A stretch of 5,221 bases of DNA from Nitrospirota bacterium (GCA_020028195.1 JAHWYE010000143.1:1-5221), one strand, 5' to 3'; shown: positions 1 to 5,202, counted from the first letter of the stretch. Made by a program: numbers and translations. The notes: a model not told the origin generated them from the sequence alone.

Positions 1-2
1 CC

Positions 3-170
3 CCGTTTGGGACGGTGGTGCTCGCGCAAGTCCTGAGGGATCCGTATGGCCATTCCCTCGGCGTCGGGGTCGTGCACATGGCCTGTCCAGAGGAAGTGGA
101 GAATGTCTTCAATGCGCAACAGCGCTTTGAAGTTGCCGGCGAGCGTGTGAATATCTGGGAACCCCTTTAA
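3..170 (+). CDS. RRM-type RNA-binding protein, C-terminal part (5' end outside window)
   Basis: Reading from base 3 to the TAA at 168-170 gives 55 residues that fit the second half of an RNA recognition motif. An FGTVVLAQVLRD strand-and-turn is followed by an RNP1-like strand SLGVGVVHM (about residues 18-26). Next comes a helix beginning CPEEVENVFNA, and last a strand ending in NIWEPL. Typical bacterial single-RRM proteins show the same order: FG.V..A.V..D, then RGFGFV.M, then the PEEA..A helix. Such proteins bind single-stranded RNA and act in the cytoplasm. The two aromatic RNP1 positions that normally stack on bases appear to be Val here (GVGVV for GFGFV), so RNA binding may be weakened. 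The start, RNP2 and first helix lie outside the window. The fold call rests on pattern recognition of about 55 residues. Confidence 0.72.
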   Translation, partial: PFGTVVLAQVLRDPYGHSLGVGVVHMACPEEVENVFNAQQRFEVAGERVNIWEPL

Positions 171-357
171 GGCCACGCCGGCCTCGCTGTCTGTTCTCGG
201 CGCCGGAAGCGGGAACGGCCAGAAGTCGTACGGCTTCTACCACGACGGTCGCTTCGCGACACCCAACGATGTGGTCAACCATTACAACAAGCACTTCTCC
301 TTGGGGCTGACTGACGAGTAATCGCGGGACCTCTCCGAATATCTCAAGTCCCTATAG
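171..357 (+). pseudogene. Decayed C-terminus of a di-haem cytochrome c peroxidase/MauG-like protein
   Basis: In frame 1 the translation contains GFYHDGRFATPNDVVNHYN, then FSLGLTDE, a TAA at 319-321, and then SRDLSEYLKSL ending at the TAG 355-357. The first block and the EYLKSL ending are typical of the C-terminal cytochrome domain of periplasmic cytochrome c peroxidase/MauG-like proteins. In these, GFYHDGRF follows the last haem region and the protein ends in a helix such as DL.EYLKSL. The TAA replaces a residue that is usually Gln, Glu or Lys, so one base change (for example CAA to TAA) would explain it. There is no start codon, no CxxCH haem site and no room for the rest of the protein: the frame is closed by TGA at 148-150 and the RRM gene ends at 170. 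I read this as a 3' fragment left after a deletion. Upstream homology is weak before about base 220, so the left edge is approximate. Confidence 0.75.
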
Positions 358-372
358 AGAAGCTCGGTTAGG

Positions 373-518
373 AACTAGACAAGACAGCCAGCAGGGCCGA
401 CGACTAAGTTTGCCTTTAATTAAGCATCGTTGATTTCGAGCCGAGCGAGCGTAAAGCTGGCTGTCGGATGAATTCTTCAAATGTGAGCAGTTTCGAACAG
501 ATTGCAGTCTGTCTAGTT
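373..518. repeat. Nested perfect inverted repeats in the intergenic region
   Basis: Two perfect inverted repeats are nested. The outer arms are AACTAGACA (373-381) and TGTCTAGTT (510-518). The inner arms are GACAGCCAGC (383-392) and GCTGGCTGTC (456-465). The two left arms are separated by one base, while the two right arms are 44 bases apart. A transcript could form a long interrupted stem, with a 63-base inner loop that includes an AT-rich TTAATTAA (416-423). It could be a structured leader RNA for the downstream lipoprotein gene, a worn miniature transposable element, or an old hairpin split by an insertion in the right arm. No flanking target duplication is visible. No coding potential is recognised from 358 to 574. 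Confidence 0.55.
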
Positions 519-540
519 GGATAGATTTAACCTGAATTTG

Positions 541-558
541 CACACGACTGGGCGTGTG
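541..558 (+). promoter_or_regulatory. Small hairpin directly upstream of the lipoprotein RBS
   Basis: CACACG (541-546) and CGTGTG (553-558) form a perfect 6-bp stem around a 6-base loop. The stem ends five bases before the Shine-Dalgarno at 563-569. It may stabilise the 5' end of the mRNA or be an operator half-site pair. There is no T-run, so it is not an intrinsic terminator. A stem this short can arise by chance. Confidence 0.35.
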
Positions 559-562
559 TCCA

Positions 563-569
563 AAGGAGG
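563..569 (+). promoter_or_regulatory. Strong Shine-Dalgarno of the lipoprotein gene
   Basis: AAGGAGG lies five bases before ATG 575 and is a near-perfect match to the 16S rRNA tail. It fixes the start at 575 rather than at the in-frame GTG at 554, which lies upstream of the SD and inside the hairpin. Confidence 0.85.
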
Positions 570-574
570 AAACA

Positions 575-928
575 ATGAGATATTCTGCTATGGCGATGCT
601 CGTGTTTGTCATGGGAGTTGCGGCCGGCTGCACAATATCCGACACCGCTGGTAATTTGCGCGGCATAAAAGGGGTGGACGGCGACAGGCTGACGCACATC
701 AACACGAGGAACTACGCGGTTAACCTATTCATGGTCAAACCGCTCTGGGGAGACGCCACACTGAACGCTACAGTCCAGAGTTTCGCCGATGAGGCCAAGA
801 AAGTTGGTGCAACGAAGGTGCGGATCGTGCAATCCGACGAGTCGGTAATGTGGTATTTTCCCCCGCTATTAGGGTTCATTTTCACCCCGGTGTACTCGAG
901 CGTAGCGGGAGATGCGCTGCTTCCGTAG
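575..928 (+). CDS. Small predicted lipoprotein of unknown function
   Basis: The protein has 117 residues. It opens with a lipoprotein signal: MR, a hydrophobic core (residues 5-17) and a lipobox VAAGC ending at Cys19. After signal peptidase II cleavage Cys19 would be lipidated. Residue +2 is Thr, so by the enterobacterial rule the protein would go to the outer membrane. The mature part has an NLFMVKPLWGD segment (50-60), a helix TVQSFADEAKKVGATKVRIV (about 66-85), and a hydrophobic C-terminus rich in Trp, Tyr, Phe and Pro (92-117). A short lipoprotein with a helix full of Ala and Lys followed by a V.IV strand resembles small cell-envelope lipoproteins, but I do not recognise the family and assign no function. 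It stands alone, with its own strong RBS and no close gene on either side, which suggests a monocistronic unit. A bacteriocin-like or toxin role is not indicated. Confidence 0.85.
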   Translation: MRYSAMAMLVFVMGVAAGCTISDTAGNLRGIKGVDGDRLTHINTRNYAVNLFMVKPLWGDATLNATVQSFADEAKKVGATKVRIVQSDESVMWYFPPLLGFIFTPVYSSVAGDALLP

Positions 929-992
929 CGTAGGGTCACACCGAGCGAGCCCTGGTTTTCACGGATACCTCAAATGAGGCCCAAGACCCGCG

Positions 993-1001
993 AGGGAGGT
1001 G
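993..1001 (+). promoter_or_regulatory. Shine-Dalgarno of the 33-codon ORF
   Basis: AGGGAGGTG contains GGAGGT, spaced five bases from ATG 1006. It is stronger than anything in front of the downstream chorismatase starts and marks the likely point where ribosomes load on this transcript. Confidence 0.6.
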
Positions 1002-1005
1002 TCCT

Positions 1006-1107
1006 ATGGGGAAGCGGCAAAGGTTGCCTTACCGACGCCGACGAACGCAGAGAATCCCTTCTGAAGTGACCGAGGTCAAGGATGACGCGGTGAACTCGGT
1101 GGCTTAG
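1006..1107 (+). CDS. 33-residue basic ORF, leader peptide or truncated 5' end of the chorismatase frame
   Basis: ATG 1006 follows an excellent RBS and opens a 33-codon frame ending at TAG 1105-1107. The peptide begins MGKRQRLPYRRRR, is strongly basic in its first half and acidic-to-neutral in the second half. No signal peptide or known domain is visible. The frame is the same as that of the chorismatase, and a TTG follows the stop directly, so without the TAG the reading frame would run from 1006 to 2328. Three readings are possible: a genuine small protein or translated leader whose termination feeds ribosomes to the next start at 1141; the original N-terminus of the chorismatase gene cut off by a nonsense mutation; or a sequencing error. 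Known chorismatases need no such arginine-rich N-terminus, so the leader reading is slightly favoured. Confidence 0.4.
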   Translation: MGKRQRLPYRRRRTQRIPSEVTEVKDDAVNSVA

Positions 1108-1140
1108 TTGCAGCGTCGACCACAAGTGGAGATCAGCGGT

Positions 1141-2328
1141 GTGAGCCGAACCAAGTCAAACCGGTGCGTTGTGGATCGGGGTGTTTGGTCGCCACCGGTG
1201 ACGTCCGCTCAACGTATCCCAGTGTCCAATGCCCATGCTTGTCGCACGAGGTACGTGGAGACTGCAAGGCTCGAAACACTTCTGAAGGCCTCGCCATCTA
1301 ACTTCCTGGGTATCGTCCGTTATGACCGGAGTCCCGGGGAGCCTAGGGGCTTGGGTGCCTGTCCGGTTGTCTGCCTCTATCTGCCACAATTCAACGGGCC
1401 TCCGTTGGCCGAGGTGTGGACGAGCACACTGTCGGTCACCTATCACCAGGCCGAGGGAATCCACTGCGCAATGAACGATGAGATGCTCTTTGGCGCATTG
1501 CAATTGGAAGAAAGCCCGGGCACGCTGCTGGATATCGTGACCTACACCGCCTATCGACGCCTACTCGTCCAGGCTCGTGCCCTGGGCTACCCTCATCTGT
1601 TGCGGGTGTGGAATTACTTCCCCCACATCAACCTTGAATCCGGCGGGCTGGAACGGTACCAGCGCTTTTGTGCCGGCCGACACCAGGCCCTGGCCGAGGG
1701 CCTTTCGGACTTCCCTCGAACCCTGCCTGCAGGGACTGCCGTTGGAACGATGTCTGGCCCGCTGAAAATCCATTTCCTGGCGGCTAGGCAGCCTGGAACG
1801 CACGTCGAGAATCCGCGGCAGGTGAGCGCGTACGAATATCCTCGTGTCTATGGTCCGCGCAGCCCGTCGTTCGCGAGAGCCACCCTGCAGCCATCCATCT
1901 CCGGGTCCCACCTGCTCATCGCCGGCACGGCGAGCGTGGTCGGTTATGTGAGTGAGCACATCGGCGAGCCTCATAAACAAACCCTGGAAATAATCCACAA
2001 CCTGAATGCACTGATCACACATACTGAGCAGCTCCACGGAGTCACTCGCGGACAGTGGTATGGGCAGGCCCTCTTCAAGATTTATATTCGACACCCAGAA
2101 CACTTCGCGACGGTCAGCGACATCCTCAAGGAGCAGCTGCCTTCCCATACTCAGGTTCTTTACCTTCAAGGAGAGATGTGCCGAAGTGAGTTACTACTGG
2201 AGATCGAGGGCATCCTGGGTCAAGAAAAGACCATTGACGTGAGCCAGACGGTGTCGCCGACCCGTGTTCGTCTCCGACAACCTGCGACATCCCAGCATGC
2301 CCAGCCGGATAGCTTCAAGATAGTGTAG
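1141..2328 (+). CDS. Chorismatase (XanB2/Hyg5/FkbO family), probable hydroxybenzoate synthase
   Basis: This family cleaves chorismate to pyruvate and either 3-hydroxybenzoate or a dihydrobenzoate; XanB2 feeds xanthomonadin and quinone synthesis. Numbering is from the in-frame TTG at 1108; subtract 11 for the GTG start chosen here. Family landmarks appear in order: PLAEVWTS (99-106), MLFGALQLEE (126-135), HLLRVWNY (163-170), ERYQRFCAGR (182-191), ENPRQVSAYEYPRVYGPRSP (234-253), SFARA (254-258), GTASVVG (273-279) and QGEMCRSELLLEIEG (354-368). Glu365 matches the catalytic glutamate. Cys358, seven residues before it, matches the cysteine I recall as marking 3-hydroxybenzoate-forming (Hyg5-type) enzymes. 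GTG 1141 was chosen because GGAG sits nine bases ahead; TTG 1108, GTG 1198 and GTG 1222 are alternatives, and homology begins only near residue 47. A tail of about 38 residues after EIEG is longer than in the enzymes I know. No signal peptide, so cytosolic. Family call firm, exact product less so. Confidence 0.88.
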   Translation: MSRTKSNRCVVDRGVWSPPVTSAQRIPVSNAHACRTRYVETARLETLLKASPSNFLGIVRYDRSPGEPRGLGACPVVCLYLPQFNGPPLAEVWTSTLSVTYHQAEGIHCAMNDEMLFGALQLEESPGTLLDIVTYTAYRRLLVQARALGYPHLLRVWNYFPHINLESGGLERYQRFCAGRHQALAEGLSDFPRTLPAGTAVGTMSGPLKIHFLAARQPGTHVENPRQVSAYEYPRVYGPRSPSFARATLQPSISGSHLLIAGTASVVGYVSEHIGEPHKQTLEIIHNLNALITHTEQLHGVTRGQWYGQALFKIYIRHPEHFATVSDILKEQLPSHTQVLYLQGEMCRSELLLEIEGILGQEKTIDVSQTVSPTRVRLRQPATSQHAQPDSFKIV

Positions 2329-2389
2329 TCACCGGACTCCGTCCCAAATTCGCTCTGAGCCTCGGGATTGATCTCAACATCGACATCAC

Positions 2390-3232
2390 ATGCGTCTACA
2401 TACTCACATGCCATGGCACTTCACCATCGATGTTGACTGGGTCCCTGGTTCCGAGGTCGGACTGGAAGGCTTGCTGGATTTCTGTGATCGACGGAAGCTC
2501 AAGGCCACGATTTTTGTTGCCGGGCGGTTTGCGGAAACCTATGCGGATCTGATCCGAGATTGTCGGCGGCGAGGGCACGAACTCGGCACGCATGGGTGGG
2601 AACACGGTAGCCTAGAGAAAGACGAGGACTTCAGGTCAGCCAGTTATGACCAGCAGCGAGAATGGATCCGGTTGGCCACGGAGGCCGTGGAGAAGGCCTC
2701 AGGGATTCGCCCCGTAGTTTTCCGCGCACCGAGCTTGTGGGTCAGCGAAACGACCTTGCGCGCGCTCGAAAACGAGGGATACCGCTACGATTCATCTGTT
2801 CCGGCGAGGCGATTTGATTGCGGCTTCGGCCGGGTGCACTACCTGAAATACTTTCGTGCTCCGAGTGAGCCGTACCACCTCTCGTCATACCACCTGAGCC
2901 TGCCGGGACACAGCTCGATCATCGAGATGGCCCCCTCGGCGTTCCTGCTCCCAACCAACATGGCCACGCTCCGGGTGCTCGGTCTGCCGGTGATGAAGTG
3001 GATGGTCCGCCGGATCTCCCGACGTACGTCGCGGCTGGTGTTCTATTGCCACCCCTACGAATTCGTGCATTCGCATCGGCAATCCTTCCCGCGCAACATG
3101 TCCAAATGGAATATGCAGGGCATGAGACCGGAGAACTTCTCCCTCCTTGACGGATTCGTCGAACACATGATGCGGCAAGGATATTCTCCTGGCCTGTTTG
3201 CGGACTCGTTTAGCAAGGCGCTTGCTTCATAG
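2390..3232 (+). CDS. Polysaccharide deacetylase family protein (NodB homology domain, CE4)
   Basis: This is a metal-dependent amidase of the carbohydrate esterase 4 type, 280 residues long, which is one NodB domain plus a C-terminal extension. Motif 1 is TIDVDW (12-17) with Asp14 and Asp16. Motif 2 is HELGTHGWEHG with His68 and His72 as metal ligands. Motif 3 is RAPS (112-115). Motif 4/5 positions are represented by GYRYDSSVP (130-138) and VFYCHPYEF (217-225) with His221. The IDVDW and YDSS pattern resembles the DUF3473-associated subgroup found in exopolysaccharide/exosortase loci. All main catalytic residues are present, so it looks active. No signal peptide is seen, which suggests cytoplasmic action or a lipid-linked or small-molecule substrate. 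ATG 2390 is the only long start and ATG 2408 is the alternative; neither has a clear RBS, so coupling to the chorismatase 61 bases upstream is plausible. Its natural substrate cannot be read from sequence. Confidence 0.9.
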   Translation: MRLHTHMPWHFTIDVDWVPGSEVGLEGLLDFCDRRKLKATIFVAGRFAETYADLIRDCRRRGHELGTHGWEHGSLEKDEDFRSASYDQQREWIRLATEAVEKASGIRPVVFRAPSLWVSETTLRALENEGYRYDSSVPARRFDCGFGRVHYLKYFRAPSEPYHLSSYHLSLPGHSSIIEMAPSAFLLPTNMATLRVLGLPVMKWMVRRISRRTSRLVFYCHPYEFVHSHRQSFPRNMSKWNMQGMRPENFSLLDGFVEHMMRQGYSPGLFADSFSKALAS

Positions 3233-3233
3233 T

Positions 3234-3441
3234 ATGAAGCGCGCGCTCGCGGATACGCGACTTCCTCCCGATGCGATCGATAACGTCAATGCGCACACGA
3301 CCTCACCCTCAGCAGGGGATGCCGCGGAGACCAATGCCGTGAAACATGTCTTCAGGCATCGATGCTGCGACATTTCGATCGATTAATTGTGAGGCCCCCA
3401 ATCCGCTTCGAGATCTCGCTTGTCTTTACATGGTGGACCAG
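3234..3441 (+). pseudogene. Ghost of a FabF-type beta-ketoacyl-ACP synthase
   Basis: Two short pieces of a condensing enzyme lie in different frames. Piece one starts at ATG 3234, one base after the deacetylase stop, and runs to TAA 3384-3386. It reads MKRALADTRLPPDAID, then NVNAHTTSPSAGDAAET and AVKHVF. This matches the FabF region AL.DA.L.P..IDY.NAHGTSTP..D..ET.A.K.VFG, including the first active-site histidine (His21 here). Piece two is in the next frame from about 3349 and contains SGIDAAT and SINCEAPNPLRDLACLYM. It recalls GGIEAA...TIN.E.PDP..DLDYVP near the enzyme's C-terminus. The catalytic Cys half (about 250 residues), the second-histidine/Lys region between the pieces and the final residues are missing. 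The junction lies at 3356-3383, which holds the palindromes GCATCGATGC and TCGATCGA. A normal synthase has about 410 residues, so this cannot function. Piece one is certain in my view; piece two is weaker. Confidence 0.8.
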
Positions 3442-3699
3442 ATGAAGGCCATACCAGCCGAATTGATTCAGATGATCAGAGGCAAGATGTCAGCACGTCT
3501 GTCCCGAACAAACGTGGCCGAGCTTTCGCTGGAGACACCGCTAAAAGATTTGGGGCTCGACTCTCTGGATAAGGTGTGTCTGCTGTACGAGATTGAAGAG
3601 CGTTTCAATGTGGCAATCCCCGATACCACAGCCTCCCAGATGAAGTGCGGTGCGGACTTTCTGGCCTATGTTTCGAGCAGCCAACGCGAGCGATCCTGA
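3442..3699 (+). CDS. Acyl carrier protein
   Basis: From ATG 3442 the protein has 85 residues, normal for a discrete acyl carrier protein. The phosphopantetheine site is LGLDSLDKV with Ser41. It is followed by the recognition helix LLYEIEERFNVAIPD (47-61) and a final helix GADFLAYVSS. The enzyme would carry growing acyl or aroyl chains as thioesters in the cytosol. The frame is open back to 3346, but that stretch belongs to the ketosynthase ghost, so I chose 3442. ATG 3430 is also possible. A GGTGG (3432-3436) five bases before 3442 can serve as RBS. The gene once followed a ketosynthase directly, the usual pairing in fatty-acid-like secondary pathways. The sequence has more Cys, Arg and Met than housekeeping AcpP and is less acidic around the serine, so it is more likely a dedicated pathway carrier than the main fatty-acid ACP. 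Confidence 0.9.
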   Translation: MKAIPAELIQMIRGKMSARLSRTNVAELSLETPLKDLGLDSLDKVCLLYEIEERFNVAIPDTTASQMKCGADFLAYVSSSQRERS

Positions 3700-3708
3700 G
3701 ATTTGCAT

Positions 3709-3730
3709 AGGGAGTAAAATGGCTGCGTAG
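3709..3730 (+). other. Strong SD-ATG followed by TAG at codon four, in frame with the DUF1207 gene
   Basis: AGGGAG (3709-3714) precedes ATG 3719 by four bases, then GCT GCG and TAG (3728-3730). After the TAG the same frame is open all the way to 4978. The intervening 50 codons (3731-3880) would read DFGLDVLALIQPFLN and so on, before the hydrophobic signal segment of the DUF1207 protein. It can be a three-codon leader that loads ribosomes, or the true start of a gene broken by a nonsense change. The translated stretch matches no family I recognise. Confidence 0.5.
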
Positions 3731-3880
3731 GATTTCGGGCTTGATGTTCTTGCCCTGATTCAGCCTTTTCTCAATGCCTCAGTTAGATCGCTGCCTCCGT
3801 TGCTTGAGTGTGAGTTGGTAATGGCTGAAATCCTCGACCCCAAAGAAATCATGCGCGTCGACGAGTTGGCTACCTCCAGC

Positions 3881-4978
3881 ATGTGGAGGATCGCGACACA
3901 GGTCACGGTCTACGTGTTCTGTCTCCTTCTAGGGCTTGTGTCGGAAACGATCGCGGTTGACGATTCCTACATCGCCGGCTACGCCGCCGCTGTCCTCAGA
4001 CATGAATTCAATGCAGTCGGGGCATCTCTGCAGGTGCAGGAGGGGGTCGTGATTGTCAATGCCGAGTCGCTCGGCACGGTCGACCGAACAAAAGTCATGA
4101 CGGCGTTGGAAAGCATTCCCGGTGTTGTGCGAGTGGAGATCCGAGAGGGCGAGACTCACACCGATGTCCGCGAGGCGTCGCCCATTCCACAAGAACCCAC
4201 CAAGCCCGAGTCAAAATTCCTTCCTCGCGACCTCCTCTTTGCTCCTTTCCATGCCGATCCGCGCTGGCCTCATTTCTCCGGCGCCTACCGTCGCATTACG
4301 TCCGGCCAAGAGCCGACGAAGACCTTCGCGGCCAATTTCGGTGAAACGTTCGCGCTCTACCGCAATGCGGCTCCTCTGGGCGGCCAATGGGAAATCGTGA
4401 TCCAGGCCGGGGTCTTCAGCACTTTCAATGTGGGGACCTCATCGAAAGACCTCCAGAACGCCGATTATACCGTCGGGCTTCTCACCAGCTACCGGACCGG
4501 CCCCTTCTCCGGCTTCCTCCGCCTGCATCACCAGAGTTCACATCTGGGGGATGAATTCATCCTCAACAGCCAGCCTCCGGTCAACAGAATCAATTTGAGC
4601 TTTGAAGAACTCGACCTGAAATTGTCCTATGAGCTGTTCGCCTGGCTCCGTCTCTATGGCGGCGGCGGGATGCTGGTGGACCAAGACCCGGAGGATCTGA
4701 AACAAGGCACGAGCGAATTTGGGGTCGAACTCACAAGCCCATGGACTTTGTGGGGCGGGAAGATTCGTCCGGTGTCGTATGCAGATTTCCAGGCCAACGC
4801 GAGAAGTAATTGGAGGGTCGCTAGCTCCGTCATGGCGGGACTTCAATTCGAGAATGCGCGAATCGGAGATCGCAAGCTGCAGGTGCTGGCGGAGTATTTC
4901 AACGGCCCCTCGCCCAACGGACAATTCTATAGTCAAAACACCACATGGTTCGGACTCGGCGTCCACCTGTATTACTGA
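3881..4978 (+). CDS. Exported BON-like plus DUF1207 outer-membrane beta-barrel protein
   Basis: Numbering is from ATG 3881 (365 residues). Residues 1-25 form a signal peptide: MWR, a hydrophobic run to about 20, and cleavage after SETIA. Residues 27-88 (DDSYIAGYAAAVL to VVRVEI) look like a BON-type alpha-beta domain, with LQVQEGVVIVN and the ALESIPGVVRVEI ending. A Pro/Glu-rich linker (about 96-113) leads to the DUF1207 region (114-365). That region has alternating amphipathic strands, RLHHQSSHLGDEF, a glycine stretch YGGGGML, and a last strand ending in LYY, a typical C-terminal aromatic of outer-membrane barrels. The function of DUF1207 is unknown. Starts at TTG 3800, ATG 3821 and ATG 3851 are in frame; 3881 is chosen because the earlier ones add an acidic segment ahead of the signal peptide. 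None has a good RBS. Translation may depend on the upstream SD at 3709. Family call is good; start is uncertain. Confidence 0.82.
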   Translation: MWRIATQVTVYVFCLLLGLVSETIAVDDSYIAGYAAAVLRHEFNAVGASLQVQEGVVIVNAESLGTVDRTKVMTALESIPGVVRVEIREGETHTDVREASPIPQEPTKPESKFLPRDLLFAPFHADPRWPHFSGAYRRITSGQEPTKTFAANFGETFALYRNAAPLGGQWEIVIQAGVFSTFNVGTSSKDLQNADYTVGLLTSYRTGPFSGFLRLHHQSSHLGDEFILNSQPPVNRINLSFEELDLKLSYELFAWLRLYGGGGMLVDQDPEDLKQGTSEFGVELTSPWTLWGGKIRPVSYADFQANARSNWRVASSVMAGLQFENARIGDRKLQVLAEYFNGPSPNGQFYSQNTTWFGLGVHLYY

Positions 4979-5202
4979 TCCACCCCCACTTCCGCTTCAT
5001 CGTCTTCGTCACGCCGACTTCACGCGCGAATACTCCATCGGTATGGCGCAACATCATCAGTACGAGGATTGCTCAGACCGGCATCAGCAAAGACTCCGAC
5101 GTAAGATGAGGTCGCCAGGGCGAGCGTAGCGGGGAGGGTACCGGGCTGAAGTGGATGATGGCTGCCTCGAAGCGGGACCTCAACCGCATTTCATTCTCTG
5201 CC
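4979..5202. other. Intergenic stretch with no recognisable gene
   Basis: After the TGA at 4976-4978 I see no convincing coding frame on either strand, no intrinsic terminator with a T-run, and no RNA gene. Short frames exist but lack an RBS and any family resemblance. A GC-rich CGAGCGTAGCGGG (5121-5133) is an exact copy of 897-909 in the end of the lipoprotein gene; the match is short and may be chance. Confidence 0.5.

Noticed and set aside
502..529. Possible promoter TTGCAG-16-GATTTA ahead of the lipoprotein
   Set aside because: The -10 box is a poor match and the -35 is only fair, so it does not stand out from background.
352..705. Minus-strand 117-codon frame across the intergenic region and lipoprotein
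   Set aside because: It overlaps the strongly supported lipoprotein gene and has no recognisable product; the inverted repeats in this region better describe it.
968..979. CCTCA-AA-TGAGG palindrome between lipoprotein and the 33-codon ORF
   Set aside because: The two-base loop cannot form a hairpin well, there is no T-run, and 5-bp arms are too short to call an operator or terminator.
1561..2169. Antisense 202-codon open frame on the minus strand
   Set aside because: It lies wholly inside the chorismatase gene, has no RBS or family resemblance, and is explained by the codon bias of the + strand gene.
1105..3730. Recoding of TAG as an amino acid, suggested by two in-frame amber codons after good starts
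   Set aside because: TAG is the real stop of the lipoprotein (926), the chorismatase (2326) and the deacetylase (3230). No pyl genes or recoding element are visible, so general TAG read-through is not supported.
4538..4966. Antisense 142-codon open frame on the minus strand
   Set aside because: It mirrors the DUF1207 gene, shows no domain and has no start context.
897..5133. 13-base exact repeat CGAGCGTAGCGGG at 897-909 and 5121-5133
   Set aside because: One copy is in coding sequence, only two copies exist, and a match of this length is compatible with chance in a GC-rich 5-kb window.
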